From Arthrobacter sp. MYb23 (lineage in GTDB: Bacteria > Actinomycetota > Actinomycetes > Actinomycetales > Micrococcaceae): a DNA stretch of 64,000 bases. Shown in pieces: positions 35,661-45,191 of the stretch. The DNA lies in the NCBI RefSeq assembly GCF_002979775.1, contig NZ_PCPR01000016.1, positions 1-64,000 on the forward strand, written 5' to 3'. The notes beneath the pieces are model-generated. The model saw only the letters and a list, made by a program, of their open reading frames with translations. It made no database searches and was not told the DNA's origin. The translations under genes and the position numbers were made by a program. How positions within the stretch are numbered: position 1 is the first letter of the stretch; every line of letters starts with the position of its first letter.

Positions 35661-36359
35661 TTAGACGGCGCAGCCGTCAGGGCCGCAGGCCTCGGCATCG
35701 GAAGCGCCCACCGGGATCAGCGGGTTGGCTTCCTGCCATGCCTGGTTCAGGGCCTCGCTGAACAGTTCAGCGGGCTGGGCGCCCGAGATGCCGTACTTGC
35801 GGTCGATGACGAAGAACGGGACGCCGGTGACGCCAATGGCGCGGGCCTCGTTGATGTCGTGGTTCACCTCATCCGTGAACTTGTCTGACGTGAAGAGTTC
35901 CGCGACTTCATCGGCCGGCAATTCGAGGGCGGCGCCGAGTTCCGTGAGGTACTCCTTGTTGCCGATGTCCTTGCCGTGCTCAAAGTGATCACTCAGCAGC
36001 TGTTCCTTGGCTGCATCCTGGCGTCCGTGGGAGGCGGCGAGGTGAATGAGGCGGTGGGCGGTGAAGCTGTTGGCCACCACAACTTTGTCGAAGTGGTAGT
36101 CCAGGCCTTCGCCCTTTGCCGTCTCCGTGACGTGGGCGAACATCTGCTTGACCTGCTCCGGAGCCATGCCCTTGCGATTGCTCAGGTAGTCCAACTCCGT
36201 GCCGTCATAGTGCTCAGGGACGGAAGGGTCCAGCTGGTAGCTCTTCCATTCGATGTCCACGGATTCGCGGTGCGGAAACTGTGCCAGGGCGGTCTCGAAA
36301 CGGCGCTTGCCGATGTAGCACCAAGGACACTCGACATCTGACCAGATCTCAATCTTCAT
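35661..36359 (-). CDS. DsbA family oxidoreductase, FrnE-like
   Basis: About 232 residues. The thioredoxin-fold start KIEIWSDVECPWCYIGKRRFE has the active-site pair C11-C14 (CPWC). Helical insert and C-terminal GVPFFVIDRKYGISGAQPAE (cis-Pro region) follow. No signal peptide, so it acts in the cytoplasm like FrnE/2-hydroxychromene-isomerase-like proteins; the thiol substrate is unknown. ATG 36359 lies just before the conserved start, whereas the upstream GTG at 36419 adds a polar, unrelated segment. Confidence 0.88.
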   Translation of the reverse strand: MKIEIWSDVECPWCYIGKRRFETALAQFPHRESVDIEWKSYQLDPSVPEHYDGTELDYLSNRKGMAPEQVKQMFAHVTETAKGEGLDYHFDKVVVANSFTAHRLIHLAASHGRQDAAKEQLLSDHFEHGKDIGNKEYLTELGAALELPADEVAELFTSDKFTDEVNHDINEARAIGVTGVPFFVIDRKYGISGAQPAELFSEALNQAWQEANPLIPVGASDAEACGPDGCAV

Positions 36360-36518
36360 GCTGTTGGCAACGCCCTGACGTGGCGCGACATTCCGGGAGT
36401 GTGCTGTTAGTTTGCTCACGTGGCCAAAGAGTGTTGCCGTGGCGTGCGGCCAAGAATATGTTGGAAGCAGGTTATGCAGACAGCCTCTTGGGTTGGGGGT
36501 TTACACAGGGAAGACCTC

Positions 36519-37553
36519 GTGCGAATCGGACTCATTGTTGGGCCGTGGTTTACGGTCCCCCCTACAAAGTACGGCGGCACGGAAAGAGTGGTGGACGCCC
36601 TCGCCTGCGCGTTGATGACAGCCGGACACCAAGTTCTTTTAGCTACAACATCGGACAGCACCTGTCCTGTGCCCAGGGTCCCTGGCCTCGGAGAGTCAGA
36701 ACCCGGGGAGCTGGGGACCAGCGAATCGGAACTGAACCACGTCATCAAGGCCTACGCCGGAATGCACCACGTGGACATCATTCACGACCACACCCTGGCG
36801 GGCCCTCTCTACGCTCATCGTCCACCCGGGATACCCGTAGTGACTACCATCCACGGGCCTCTCCCAGACCGGACCGCCGGTCTGTACCGTGACATGGCGA
36901 AGAACACCGCCATTGTGGCCATATCCCAAGACCAGTGCAGCGGAGTCCCCGACCTTCCCATCGCGGCCGTCATCCATCACGGCATTGACCTTTCCCAAGT
37001 AACTGCGGGTGAGGGAAAGGGTGGCTACGCGTGTTTCGTGGGCCGGATGTGCCCTGACAAGGGGCTCCTGGAAGCTGTGCACATTTCCCGGAAAGCCGGT
37101 ATCCCGCTCCGCATTGCTGCCAAGATGCACACCCCGGCAGAGAAGGAGTTCCATGACCAAGTGGTGCAGCCACTGTTAGGACCCAATGAGGACTTCCTTG
37201 GCGAACTTTCAGACCCGGAAAAATATGAGCTCATGGGAGATGCCCTGGTCCTGCTGAACCCCATCCAATGGTCCGAACCCTTTGGCTTGGTGATGATTGA
37301 GGCGCTCGCTACCGGAACACCTGTACTCGCCACCCCCAGGGGGGCTGCACCGGAGATCCTGACCCACGGACTCAACGGCTTCCTCGCCCCGGCGGGTGAG
37401 CTGGCCAATTACATGGAAGCTGTGGCCGGGATCAGCCGGGCAGCGTGCCGCCGCACTGTGGAAGAGCGCTTCACTGCTGCCCGCATGGCGGCAGACCATC
37501 TGGAACTCTACGCCCGCGTCTTGGCCCCCGTGGAGGAGGCTGTTCGCCCTTGA
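36519..37553 (+). CDS. Glycosyltransferase family 4 protein
   Basis: About 344 residues. The N-terminal Rossmann domain starts RIGLIVGPWFTVPPTKYGGTERVVDALACAL, and the C-terminal donor domain has the nucleotide-sugar motif SEPFGLVMIEALATGTPVLATPRGAAPEI with the catalytic Glu. It transfers a sugar to an unknown acceptor. GTG 36519 with AGGGAAG upstream fits the conserved start better than the upstream ATG/GTG options at 36420 or 36477. It is divergent from the DsbA-like gene and convergent with the GNAT gene. Confidence 0.87.
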   Translation: MRIGLIVGPWFTVPPTKYGGTERVVDALACALMTAGHQVLLATTSDSTCPVPRVPGLGESEPGELGTSESELNHVIKAYAGMHHVDIIHDHTLAGPLYAHRPPGIPVVTTIHGPLPDRTAGLYRDMAKNTAIVAISQDQCSGVPDLPIAAVIHHGIDLSQVTAGEGKGGYACFVGRMCPDKGLLEAVHISRKAGIPLRIAAKMHTPAEKEFHDQVVQPLLGPNEDFLGELSDPEKYELMGDALVLLNPIQWSEPFGLVMIEALATGTPVLATPRGAAPEILTHGLNGFLAPAGELANYMEAVAGISRAACRRTVEERFTAARMAADHLELYARVLAPVEEAVRP

Positions 37554-37589
37554 CCGCCTGGAACGGGAGTCTATTAGGACAGCGACTTG

Positions 37590-38120
37590 TCAGAGCCGGT
37601 GTTCCATCACGAAGTCGTGCTCCACGGTGTTGCCCAGGGTGAAGGACTTGGTGCCGATCCGTTGGAAGCCGCTCTTCTCATAGAAGCGGATTGCCTTCGC
37701 GTTCTCGCTGTTCACCCCGAGCCACACCCCGGCGGCGCCCTTGTCTGCGGAATGGGCCAACGACGCCTGGATGAGCCGTGACGCGGCGCCTTTGCCATGG
37801 TATTCCGGATGGACGTAGCACTTGCTCAATTCGGTGGAAGGGAGCGAGGACAGCACAGAGGCGACATCCGGGTCGCTGGCCGGCTTGGCAACCAAGAGCG
37901 TGTACCCGTTCAGCTGCCCGTCGTCGTCGAGCACCAGGATGGTGATGTTCGCGTCGGCAAGGTAGTCCTTGAACTTGGCCTCACTGAGCGTCTTTTCGAT
38001 GTGGGCCTGGATATCGGCCGGCGAGGAGCCCGGCGGGCAGGCCAGCGGGAAGGTGATGGCGGCAAGCTCAGCCAGCTTCCCGGCGTCGTGCGTTGTTGCG
38101 GTGCGGATGGTTTCAGTCAC
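37590..38120 (-). CDS. GNAT family N-acetyltransferase
   Basis: 176 residues. The acetyl-CoA-binding region LSKCYVHPEYHGKGAASRLIQASL (Q/R-x-x-G-x-G/A pattern) and the C-terminal ENAKAIRFYEKSGFQRIGTKSFTLG are typical. The acceptor is unknown. It is downstream of the GH91 gene on the same strand but separated by a long palindrome, so cotranscription is doubtful. Confidence 0.9.
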   Translation of the reverse strand: MTETIRTATTHDAGKLAELAAITFPLACPPGSSPADIQAHIEKTLSEAKFKDYLADANITILVLDDDGQLNGYTLLVAKPASDPDVASVLSSLPSTELSKCYVHPEYHGKGAASRLIQASLAHSADKGAAGVWLGVNSENAKAIRFYEKSGFQRIGTKSFTLGNTVEHDFVMEHRL

Positions 38121-38132
38121 GTGGTCCCCCCG

Positions 38133-38197
38133 GGAGTTTTTGTACAGGTAATGCCCCTAAGAACGAATCTTAAGGGCATTAGCTGTACGAAAACTCC
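38133..38197. repeat. 65-base intergenic palindrome
   Basis: GGAGTTTT-GTACAG-TAATGCCC-TAAGA on the left is mirrored by TCTTA-GGGCATTA-CTGTAC-AAAACTCC on the right, around a short AACGAA centre, with single mismatches between the blocks. It fills the gap between the GNAT gene and the stop of the GH91 gene and may end transcription of the DFA operon. Confidence 0.85.
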
Positions 38198-39552
38198 TAG
38201 TCCACCGTGGGGGTGGCCCTGAAGGCGTTGGTAGTCCTGTCCGCGAGTACTTGCGGTTCACTGCCCGAATCGAGGATGGTGTTCCGTGATGATTCGGGGT
38301 CAACCAGGACAGCCGTCACGGCAAGGGCATCAGCAGCGTTTGTTGTCAGCAGGGCGTCCACCTGACCTTCGAAGCAATCGTCGCTGGTGGTGGCATGCAC
38401 GTTCATGGCAACGACGTGGTTGTTGGACACGAAGTTCCCTGTTCCTTCGCGCAACCGGATGATGACCGGCGTCGCGCCTTCGGGACGGATACTCCCCGAA
38501 TCGATGATCTGGGAAAAGTGGTTGCCGATCACGGAGTTATTGCTACCGCTGACACTCAGTACTCCGTGGAGGTCATCCAGCCCGTTGTCGATCCCCAGGA
38601 AGGGTGTCCAGGGCTCGTGGTCACGGAGGAAATGGTTTGTGGCCACGAGGTTTTCCGAGCTGTTCCCGTCCAGGACAACCATGCCCGGGTAGAACGAGTG
38701 CAGGCGGTTGTTGGTGACGCTCGAACGGGTCACTCCGTTGAAGTGGACGCTGCTGGCTCCTCGGGGAAAGACGTTGTTGGCCGTGACAAGGAGCCCGCCG
38801 TGGTTTTCCGCGTAGATGGAATGACCCTTGAAACCGGCGCCGATCAGGTTGTGGGTAATCTTGGACGCCTGTCCCCAGCCACGCAGCTCGATGCAGCTTC
38901 CGCATTCCGCGATGAAGTTGTTGTGGATGGACAGCGCGTCCGCGTTGTGGATGGTCAGGGCGTGTTCAAGGTAGATAAAGCCCATCTCGTTGACGCGGAA
39001 CGAATCGTTGGCACTTGAGACGTGGATGCCGGTCTTGCCATTCACGTAGCTGTTTTCCGCGGGCAGCTCCGAGCCGTCCGGGGCAAAGTGGAGCCCATCG
39101 ATGCAGAAGTTGGCGAACTCCACCGAACTGATCCGGGGACTGCCCGCACGCTCAACACGGAAGGCAGCTCCGTTGGACGGGTCAGCCTTGGACGGGTCAG
39201 CGCCCTCGCCAGCCGGGAGCAGGTCCACCAGGACACGGCTCCCACCCGGCCACAGTTCGTGCAGATCGGGCCATTCGTCTTCGGGGACGTTGAACCGGAT
39301 GCTTGAGGACGTGAACCCGTGGCCCGAGCCCTGGATCCTCAGGAAGCTGATGTCTATCACAACCTGGGTGCGCAGGCGGTAGTCACCCGGCGGCAGGTAG
39401 ATCACCGCTCCCGGCTTTCCGCCGTCGTTGACGTCTGAGTCGTTCTGCCGTTCCTTGATGTCAGCGATGATGCTGTTGATGACCTCGCCGACGTCCTCGG
39501 ACGGATTGCCGATGGGCCAGTTGGTCACGTCGTAGTAGTTCTTGCTGGACAT
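38197..39552 (-). CDS. GH91 family enzyme, probable difructose-anhydride-III hydrolase
   Basis: 451 residues of right-handed beta-helix with the family blocks YDVTNWPIG, GAVIYLPPGDYRLRTQVVIDISFL, GSGHGFTSSSIRFN and GFIYLEHALTIHNADALSIH. The expected catalytic pair is D205 and E216, 11 apart, as in the characterised GH91 enzymes. No signal peptide, so it is cytoplasmic. It carries extra loops compared with the paralogue at 47072. It is the last gene of an operon with an importer, a GH32 fructosidase and a fructokinase, which fits DFA-III hydrolase (ring opening of imported DFA to inulobiose) rather than a secreted fructotransferase. Start ATG 39552 has AAGGGA upstream; the frame is open to 39624. 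Confidence 0.82.
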   Translation of the reverse strand: MSSKNYYDVTNWPIGNPSEDVGEVINSIIADIKERQNDSDVNDGGKPGAVIYLPPGDYRLRTQVVIDISFLRIQGSGHGFTSSSIRFNVPEDEWPDLHELWPGGSRVLVDLLPAGEGADPSKADPSNGAAFRVERAGSPRISSVEFANFCIDGLHFAPDGSELPAENSYVNGKTGIHVSSANDSFRVNEMGFIYLEHALTIHNADALSIHNNFIAECGSCIELRGWGQASKITHNLIGAGFKGHSIYAENHGGLLVTANNVFPRGASSVHFNGVTRSSVTNNRLHSFYPGMVVLDGNSSENLVATNHFLRDHEPWTPFLGIDNGLDDLHGVLSVSGSNNSVIGNHFSQIIDSGSIRPEGATPVIIRLREGTGNFVSNNHVVAMNVHATTSDDCFEGQVDALLTTNAADALAVTAVLVDPESSRNTILDSGSEPQVLADRTTNAFRATPTVD

Positions 39553-39592
39553 GGCTTGAGTTCCCTTGATGTGGTGGGTTGTTTGGGCGTGG

Positions 39593-40534
39593 TCAGATGG
39601 CAGGTTGGTGTTCAACCACGTCACCCAGCAGTTCGTCCGACGTCGGTGGGTTGGCGCCTGCGCGCCGCACTGTGATGGCCGCGGCCTTGGTGGCCCTTCG
39701 TCCCAACGATTCCAGGGTTTCCTGCCGTAAGTCGACCGCCCCGGTCAGGAGAAGCCCGTAGATCAGGGCGGACATGTACGAGTCACCGGCGCCAATGGTG
39801 TCCACCACGGTGGACTTTAGGGATGGAACCAACAACCGGGAACCGGGGGTTGAAAGCATGGATCCTTCGGAGCCCTTGGTGACCACAACAAGCCCGGCCC
39901 CAAGGTCCAAGATGCGCTGTGAAGTGTCCTCGAGCGACCAGCCCGGGTAGAGCCACCGCGCGTCCTCGTCGCTGAGTTTGACCACCTCGATGAGGGGGAT
40001 GAGGTCCTCGAAAATGGTCTTAGCCTCGGTCTGGCTGCCCAGCAGGGCAGGGCGGACGTTGGGATCGTAAGTGACCACGCACCGCTGATGCACCTGTTCA
40101 AGGAGTTCACGCACGGCGGATGCTCCAGGTTCCAGGAAGGTGGCGATTGATCCCGTGTGCAGGATTTTGGGCACGGTCACGGGGGCAATGGCGGGAAGCT
40201 CCCACTGGATGTCGAAGTCGTACTGGGCTGAACCGTCGGACGCCAGGGTGGCGGTGGCCGTAGCGGTCCGGCCGGACCTCCCGGCAGCGGTCAGGAGTTC
40301 GACGCCGGCGCTCGCCAAGTGCCGCTCGATGGCAGCACCGTGGTGGTCGTCTCCGATGGACGTCAACAGGGCGGTTGGCACGTTGAGCCGCCCGAGGCCG
40401 TAGGCAACGTTGGCGGGTGATCCTCCCGGATGCTCAACGGTGCCCCGTGACGATACGACGATGTCGATCAGAGCTTCACCGACAACTACCACGTCGGCGC
40501 CGGCGCCCGGGCGGGTTCCTTGTACCTTGTTCAT
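39593..40534 (-). CDS. PfkB family carbohydrate kinase, probable fructokinase
   Basis: 313 residues. The N-terminal PfkB signature is VEHPGGSPANVAYGLGRL, and the C-terminal one is DTIGAGDSYMSALIYG, where the Asp is the catalytic base. GEALIDIVVSS at the start is common in fructokinases. It would phosphorylate fructose released by the GH32 gene directly upstream (12 bases). Cytoplasmic. Confidence 0.93.
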   Translation of the reverse strand: MNKVQGTRPGAGADVVVVGEALIDIVVSSRGTVEHPGGSPANVAYGLGRLNVPTALLTSIGDDHHGAAIERHLASAGVELLTAAGRSGRTATATATLASDGSAQYDFDIQWELPAIAPVTVPKILHTGSIATFLEPGASAVRELLEQVHQRCVVTYDPNVRPALLGSQTEAKTIFEDLIPLIEVVKLSDEDARWLYPGWSLEDTSQRILDLGAGLVVVTKGSEGSMLSTPGSRLLVPSLKSTVVDTIGAGDSYMSALIYGLLLTGAVDLRQETLESLGRRATKAAAITVRRAGANPPTSDELLGDVVEHQPAI

Positions 40535-40546
40535 TCCTGCTTCTCC

Positions 40547-42106
40547 TTAAACGTGTGACGAGACCGTGAGCTTCAGAACCGTTGCTGTGCCGCCCTCGGC
40601 GGTCAACCAGTTCTCCTGGCTCCCGGCGTCCGGGAAAACGAGGTCGGTCAGGGCCACCTTGCCGTCCTGGGCAAAGACTTCCACTGAGCTCTGGTCCACC
40701 ACGATGAGCAGCTTGAGGATGCCGTCCTCCAAGGCGGCGGGGGCTGATTCGGCCGACGCGAACTTTTCGTGGAACGTGGTGTCTCCTGACCGGGTGCGGT
40801 CAAGGGTGATGCGGCCGTTGCTTGTGGTGTAGCTCAGGACAGTGCCCTGGCTCCCGTCGGCGCTCGCGAGAAGCCGCAGATCAACGCGCTCAGCGGTTCC
40901 CGGCACGATTTCAGCCTCGATCACTTGAGCGGTACCCGGCCCTGCATCCGGCAACCGGAAGGCCGTGGGGCCCAGCGTGAAGCTGCCGGTCTTGGCCAGC
41001 TCTTGTTTCAGACCTCCGAGGATGGGACGCTGGACCAGCCGTGCGGCGCCGTTCAAGGAACTCAGCACGACCTCTCGGGCAAGTGTCATGGAGGACCGCC
41101 ATGGTGCCGTGGGTAACTGGTTGGCGTAGTCCCAGTTGTTCATCCAACCCATGATGATCCGCCGGCCATCCGGGGTGTTGCTGAAGGACACGGAGGCGTA
41201 GCAGTCGCGTCCCCAGTCCAGCCACAGGCAGCGCTGGAGGGCCGCAGCTGCCTCATCCGCGTCTTCGATAGACGAGATACCGGCAGGAGCCACCACAGAA
41301 CCGGCATCCGGGAGGAAATGGACGCCGTCGAAGTGCCCTACGAAATACTGGCCGCCCGAACCTCCCGCCACCGCGCCGGGGTTGATGTTGACGATCAATA
41401 CCCATCTGATGTTCTGCGGATCGCCGTCCACCGCCAAGGGAAAGAGGTCGGGGCATTCCCACTCACCGGTATCGGCGTTGGCCGGACCAAAGTGGCTCAG
41501 GAAGTCCCAGGTCTTGAGGTCCTCGGAGCGGTAGAACACCACCTTCTGCTGTTGCGCTTCGACGGCGACCATCACCCAAAACGAACCTTCCCCGCCTTGG
41601 TAACGGAACACTTTGGGATCGCGGAAGTGCTCGGAGTTCCTGGTCACCACAGGGTTTTGATCGTATTTGCGCCATGTCATCCCGCCATCGGTGCTGTACG
41701 CCAGGGACTGGGCCTGCGTGCCGCTGTGAAGGGTTCCAGCCTTGAAGGCGCTGGTGTACACAGCCACTAAAGCCGGTGACTCCACGGTGCCAAAACCGGA
41801 GGTATTGCCGTGGTCCACCACCACGCTTCCGGAGAAGATGTCCTCTTTCTCATCGCCGGCAATAGCGACAGGATGCTCCGTCCACTGCAGGAGATCCGTG
41901 GAGGTGGCGTGGCCCCAGGACATGTTCCCCCAGACGTTGCCGTAAGGGTTGTTCTGGAAGAAGAGGTGATACAAACCGTCGTGGAAAACCAGGCCGTTGG
42001 GATCGTTCAGCCAGGTGTCCCTTGCCGTGAAATGGATGGCAGGCCGGAATCGGGGAGTTACGGCCGGGGCTGTTTCCGGGCGTGCGGCATCAAGGCTACT
42101 GGACAT
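40547..42106 (-). CDS. Cytoplasmic GH32 beta-fructosidase
   Basis: 519 residues without a signal peptide. The nucleophile motif is TWLNDPNG with D35, then HFRDPKVF and EWECPDLFPL (acid/base Glu), then the C-terminal beta-sandwich ending in SSVEVFAQDGKVALTDLVFP. It likely hydrolyses inulobiose and short fructans, or sucrose, after uptake, feeding the PfkB gene. The operon contains LacI upstream and PfkB downstream. AAGGAA precedes the start at 42106. Confidence 0.93.
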   Translation of the reverse strand: MSSSLDAARPETAPAVTPRFRPAIHFTARDTWLNDPNGLVFHDGLYHLFFQNNPYGNVWGNMSWGHATSTDLLQWTEHPVAIAGDEKEDIFSGSVVVDHGNTSGFGTVESPALVAVYTSAFKAGTLHSGTQAQSLAYSTDGGMTWRKYDQNPVVTRNSEHFRDPKVFRYQGGEGSFWVMVAVEAQQQKVVFYRSEDLKTWDFLSHFGPANADTGEWECPDLFPLAVDGDPQNIRWVLIVNINPGAVAGGSGGQYFVGHFDGVHFLPDAGSVVAPAGISSIEDADEAAAALQRCLWLDWGRDCYASVSFSNTPDGRRIIMGWMNNWDYANQLPTAPWRSSMTLAREVVLSSLNGAARLVQRPILGGLKQELAKTGSFTLGPTAFRLPDAGPGTAQVIEAEIVPGTAERVDLRLLASADGSQGTVLSYTTSNGRITLDRTRSGDTTFHEKFASAESAPAALEDGILKLLIVVDQSSVEVFAQDGKVALTDLVFPDAGSQENWLTAEGGTATVLKLTVSSHV

Positions 42107-42148
42107 GTGGTGCGTTCCTTTTGGGACGTTGAAGTGGCTTTGTTGGGG

Positions 42149-43198
42149 CTACCGGGGAGCTGCGACGGATTCGCGGCTGACCAACGGGCAACCCAGGATG
42201 GTTGGATGGAGCGCCATCAAGGACAGATCGTCCTTGCCCTCGATAGCGTCGATGAGGTGTTCAGTGGCCCAGGCACCCATTTCGTAGTGGGGGAGGGCCA
42301 CGGTGGTTAGCCCGGGGTAGAGGTTGGCTGCGATGAGTTCCTGGTCATCAAAACCAACAACTGAAAGGTCCGCCGGGATGCTGAGGCCCAACTCGGCAGC
42401 GGCCCGGTAGGCGCCCATTGCCATGCGGTCGTTGTAGCAGAACAAGGCCGTAGGCATATGGGCGCGGTCATCCCGCGACAGGATCCGCTTGGCCGCCTCA
42501 TAGCCGCCTTGCACCTCCGAGATCTCGGACTCAACAGGTGCAGCATCGCCGTCGAGCCCTGCTTCGGTGAGCATGGCCCGGAAGGCCTGAAGCCGCTGGC
42601 GGGTTGCGGGGACGTCGTCGGTGTTGTTGAGGAAAGCTATCCGGGTGTGGCCGGCGTCGAGGAGTGCCCCAACAGCAGCGCGGGCGCCTCCGTCCTCGTC
42701 CGGGACCACAGCCGTGATGTTGCCGCCGATAGCGACGGAGTCCACCAGCACGGACGGGACGCTGCCCAGGTTCTCCGGGAGTTCCACATTACGGTGGTAC
42801 ATGGTGGCATAAAGAATTCCGTCCACGCGACGTTCCAGGAGGGCCTGGACGTCGGCTTGCCTCGATTCGAGGCTGGCCGAGCCCGGTGTGTTGATGATCA
42901 TGAGGTTGTAGCCCCGGGCCTTGGCGGCCTCATCAGCGCCCAGGATGATCCGGCCGGCGTGGGGAGTGGTGGCGATTTCCTCGCTCACCAACCCCAGCAT
43001 GCCGGTCCTTTGCGTGCGAAGGGCCTGGGCCAAGCGGTTGGGGCCATAGCCGAGTTCCTCGGCCGCGGTCTTGACTTTGTCCCTGGTTTCGCTGCTGATC
43101 CGGGCGTAGGACACCTCGTTGAGGACATGGGACACCGTGGTGACGGACACGCCGGCGGCGACGGCTACGTCCTTGATACCGATGTTCTTGTTGCTCAT
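42149..43198 (-). CDS. LacI family transcriptional regulator (inulin/DFA locus)
   Basis: 349 residues with the helix-turn-helix IGIKDVAVAAGVSVTTVSHVLNEVSYARISSETRDKV and the sugar-binding core (GILYATMYHRNVEL, LSVVGFDDQELIAANLYPGLTTV). It is placed inside the operon, between the second permease and the GH32 gene. It is the obvious candidate for binding the two LacI-type operators at 46555 and 46676 and perhaps sites before the GH32 gene. The 97-base gap to the permease start may hold its own promoter; I saw no clear operator there. Confidence 0.92.
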   Translation of the reverse strand: MSNKNIGIKDVAVAAGVSVTTVSHVLNEVSYARISSETRDKVKTAAEELGYGPNRLAQALRTQRTGMLGLVSEEIATTPHAGRIILGADEAAKARGYNLMIINTPGSASLESRQADVQALLERRVDGILYATMYHRNVELPENLGSVPSVLVDSVAIGGNITAVVPDEDGGARAAVGALLDAGHTRIAFLNNTDDVPATRQRLQAFRAMLTEAGLDGDAAPVESEISEVQGGYEAAKRILSRDDRAHMPTALFCYNDRMAMGAYRAAAELGLSIPADLSVVGFDDQELIAANLYPGLTTVALPHYEMGAWATEHLIDAIEGKDDLSLMALHPTILGCPLVSRESVAAPR

Positions 43199-43295
43199 CC
43201 GACTCCCACGTCCTTATGGTTGGTGATGCCCTTGGGGGCTATCAGTAGGCTACTCGTTGATGGTGGCACTGGCCCTTGAGTACTGGACTTGATGA

Positions 43296-44225
43296 TCAGC
43301 CCTTCACGGCGCCCAGTGTCATGCCCGCCACGATTTTGCGCTGCAGCAGCAGCGTCAGCAGGATGACCGGGATCGAGTAGACGGCGGCGAGGGCCGTCAT
43401 GGACCCCCAGTCCAGGCCGAACTGCGTTTGGAAGTTCGCAATCACCACGGGCGTGGTCTGGGACCGGATGGCTGTCATCAGGAGGGCGAACAGGAACTCG
43501 TTCCAGGAAGCCAGGAACGCGAAGATCGCCGTGACCGCGATACCGCCGGACACTACAGGGATCACCACCCGCCACAGGGCTCCAAGCCGGCTGCACCCAT
43601 CCACCGTTGCGGCTTCTTCCAGGTCCCGGGGGACCGACTCGAAGAAGCTGGACATCAGCCAGATGGACAGCGGCAGCGAGATGGTGGTGTGTGCAATGGA
43701 AAGGGCTATGGGGGTATCCGCCAAGCCCACCGAGGACATCATGGATGCCAGCGGAATGCCGATTGCCACCGGCGGGACCATGCGGGTGACCAAGGCTGCC
43801 ATGATGAAGACCTGGCCGCTGGGTGTCTTGTAGCGCGTGATGCCGTAAGCGGCCGGAACGGCCAGGACCAGTGACAACACAGTGCTGATGACAGCCGTTT
43901 GGATGCTGTTGATGAACGACGCCAAGACCCCGCTGCGGCCCAGGGCGTTGGTGTAGTTCTCCAGCGTCCACTCCCGGGGCAGGATGGTGGGCGGAACCGC
44001 GATGGTGTCGATCGGCGTCTTGAACGACGTGAACAGCAAGTACAGGAAGGGGAAGCCGTACAGCACCATGGCCACCGCCAGCAGGATCCAGAGGATGGTG
44101 CGGGTGCTCCGTTTGCCGGCTTCGAGGCCTTCGCGGTTGACCCCCCGCCGTTTGCGCATCGGCTGAGGTTCGGAAATGTCCGACGCCGGCGGGCTGGCTT
44201 TGGTGGCTAGGCTCGCGTTGCTCAT
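43296..44225 (-). CDS. ABC sugar permease, MalG type (fructan/DFA uptake)
   Basis: 309 residues: a long basic N terminus, six helices and the EAA loop LEEAATVDGCSRLGALW. Its start codon overlaps the stop of the preceding permease by 1 base, so translation is coupled. No ATPase gene follows. Confidence 0.93.
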   Translation of the reverse strand: MSNASLATKASPPASDISEPQPMRKRRGVNREGLEAGKRSTRTILWILLAVAMVLYGFPFLYLLFTSFKTPIDTIAVPPTILPREWTLENYTNALGRSGVLASFINSIQTAVISTVLSLVLAVPAAYGITRYKTPSGQVFIMAALVTRMVPPVAIGIPLASMMSSVGLADTPIALSIAHTTISLPLSIWLMSSFFESVPRDLEEAATVDGCSRLGALWRVVIPVVSGGIAVTAIFAFLASWNEFLFALLMTAIRSQTTPVVIANFQTQFGLDWGSMTALAAVYSIPVILLTLLLQRKIVAGMTLGAVKG

Positions 44226-45112
44226 CAGTTGTCCTTTCCAGGCCGCCAGATGGTGGCCACTGCAACGAAGGCAATGGCAAGCATTGCGAGGAGGTAGATG
44301 GTGCCCATGGCACTGGCGAGGCCAGGATCGCCGAAGCGGATCATGGTGCGGTAGATCAGCAGGCTCATGGTTTCCGAGGCCGACTGCGGTCCGCCGTTGG
44401 TCTGGATGAGGATGGTGTCGAAGGCCCTTGCTGCGTCAATGCCGCGAACCACCAGCGCAACGGCGATAACTGGACGCAACAGCGGAAGGATGATCCGGAA
44501 GAGGAGTGCCGGAGCCCGTGCTCCATCAAGGCGGGCAGCCTCGATCAGATCGCCCGGGATGTTCTGGAGGCCCGCAAAGAGCACCAGGCACATGAAGGAG
44601 GTGGTGAGCCAGATGTCAGGGATGGCCACTGAGAACAACACGATGTTGGGGTCGGACAGCCAGCCGATCTGGTTGGGATCGGACAGGATGCCGGCTTGGT
44701 GGAGGAGCGTGCCGATGAGGCCGAAGTTATCGATCATCAGGAACTTCCACAGCAGGCCCGCCACGATCGGCGCAATCATCAGGGGGTAGAGGAAGACTGT
44801 CCGCCAGATCTGGGATTTCTTCCCCAGCGTGGTGAACAGAAGTGCCATGCCCAAGCCGAGTGCGAACTCGAGTGTCACCACCACCAGGGTGTAGGCAAGG
44901 GTCCGCCATCCGGCGCTGGTGAAGGCTTCGGAAGTGAACGCGGTGACGTAGTTTTGGAAACCCACAAAGTCACGGGGGCCGCCGGCGATGGGGGAGATCT
45001 TGAAGAAGCTGTCAGCCACCAGGCGGAAGAGGGGATAGGCCACGAATACGGCCAGGAACAGTGCCGCGGGCGTCATCAGATAGAGGGCGAAGCGGCGATC
45101 GGAGATACGCAC
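44225..45112 (-). CDS. ABC sugar permease, MalF type (fructan/DFA uptake)
   Basis: 295 residues with six helices; EAA loop IEAARLDGARAPALLF. It follows the binding-protein gene after 79 bases that contain a strong hairpin. Pairs with the downstream permease. Confidence 0.93.
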   Translation of the reverse strand: MRISDRRFALYLMTPAALFLAVFVAYPLFRLVADSFFKISPIAGGPRDFVGFQNYVTAFTSEAFTSAGWRTLAYTLVVVTLEFALGLGMALLFTTLGKKSQIWRTVFLYPLMIAPIVAGLLWKFLMIDNFGLIGTLLHQAGILSDPNQIGWLSDPNIVLFSVAIPDIWLTTSFMCLVLFAGLQNIPGDLIEAARLDGARAPALLFRIILPLLRPVIAVALVVRGIDAARAFDTILIQTNGGPQSASETMSLLIYRTMIRFGDPGLASAMGTIYLLAMLAIAFVAVATIWRPGKDN

Positions 45113-45136
45113 GGTTTTCTTTTCTGCTGGTTGGGA

Positions 45137-45187
45137 CCGCGGCCGGCACTGTCTTTCGCGCTGTGCGCGGGCCGGTGCCGGCCGCGG
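45137..45187 (-). other. GC-rich hairpin between binding-protein and permease genes
   Basis: CCGCGGCCGGCAC (45137-45149) and its exact complement (45175-45187) form 13 perfect base pairs right after the binding-protein stop. Such hairpins commonly protect the upstream message or partly stop transcription, so that more binding protein than permease is made. Confidence 0.75.
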
Positions 45188-45191
45188 AGTT

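Noticed and set aside
36420..36518. Upstream ATG/GTG starts for the glycosyltransferase
   Set aside because: The added residues are Cys/Arg-rich and not part of the fold; the GTG at 36519 has a ribosome site and the conserved start.
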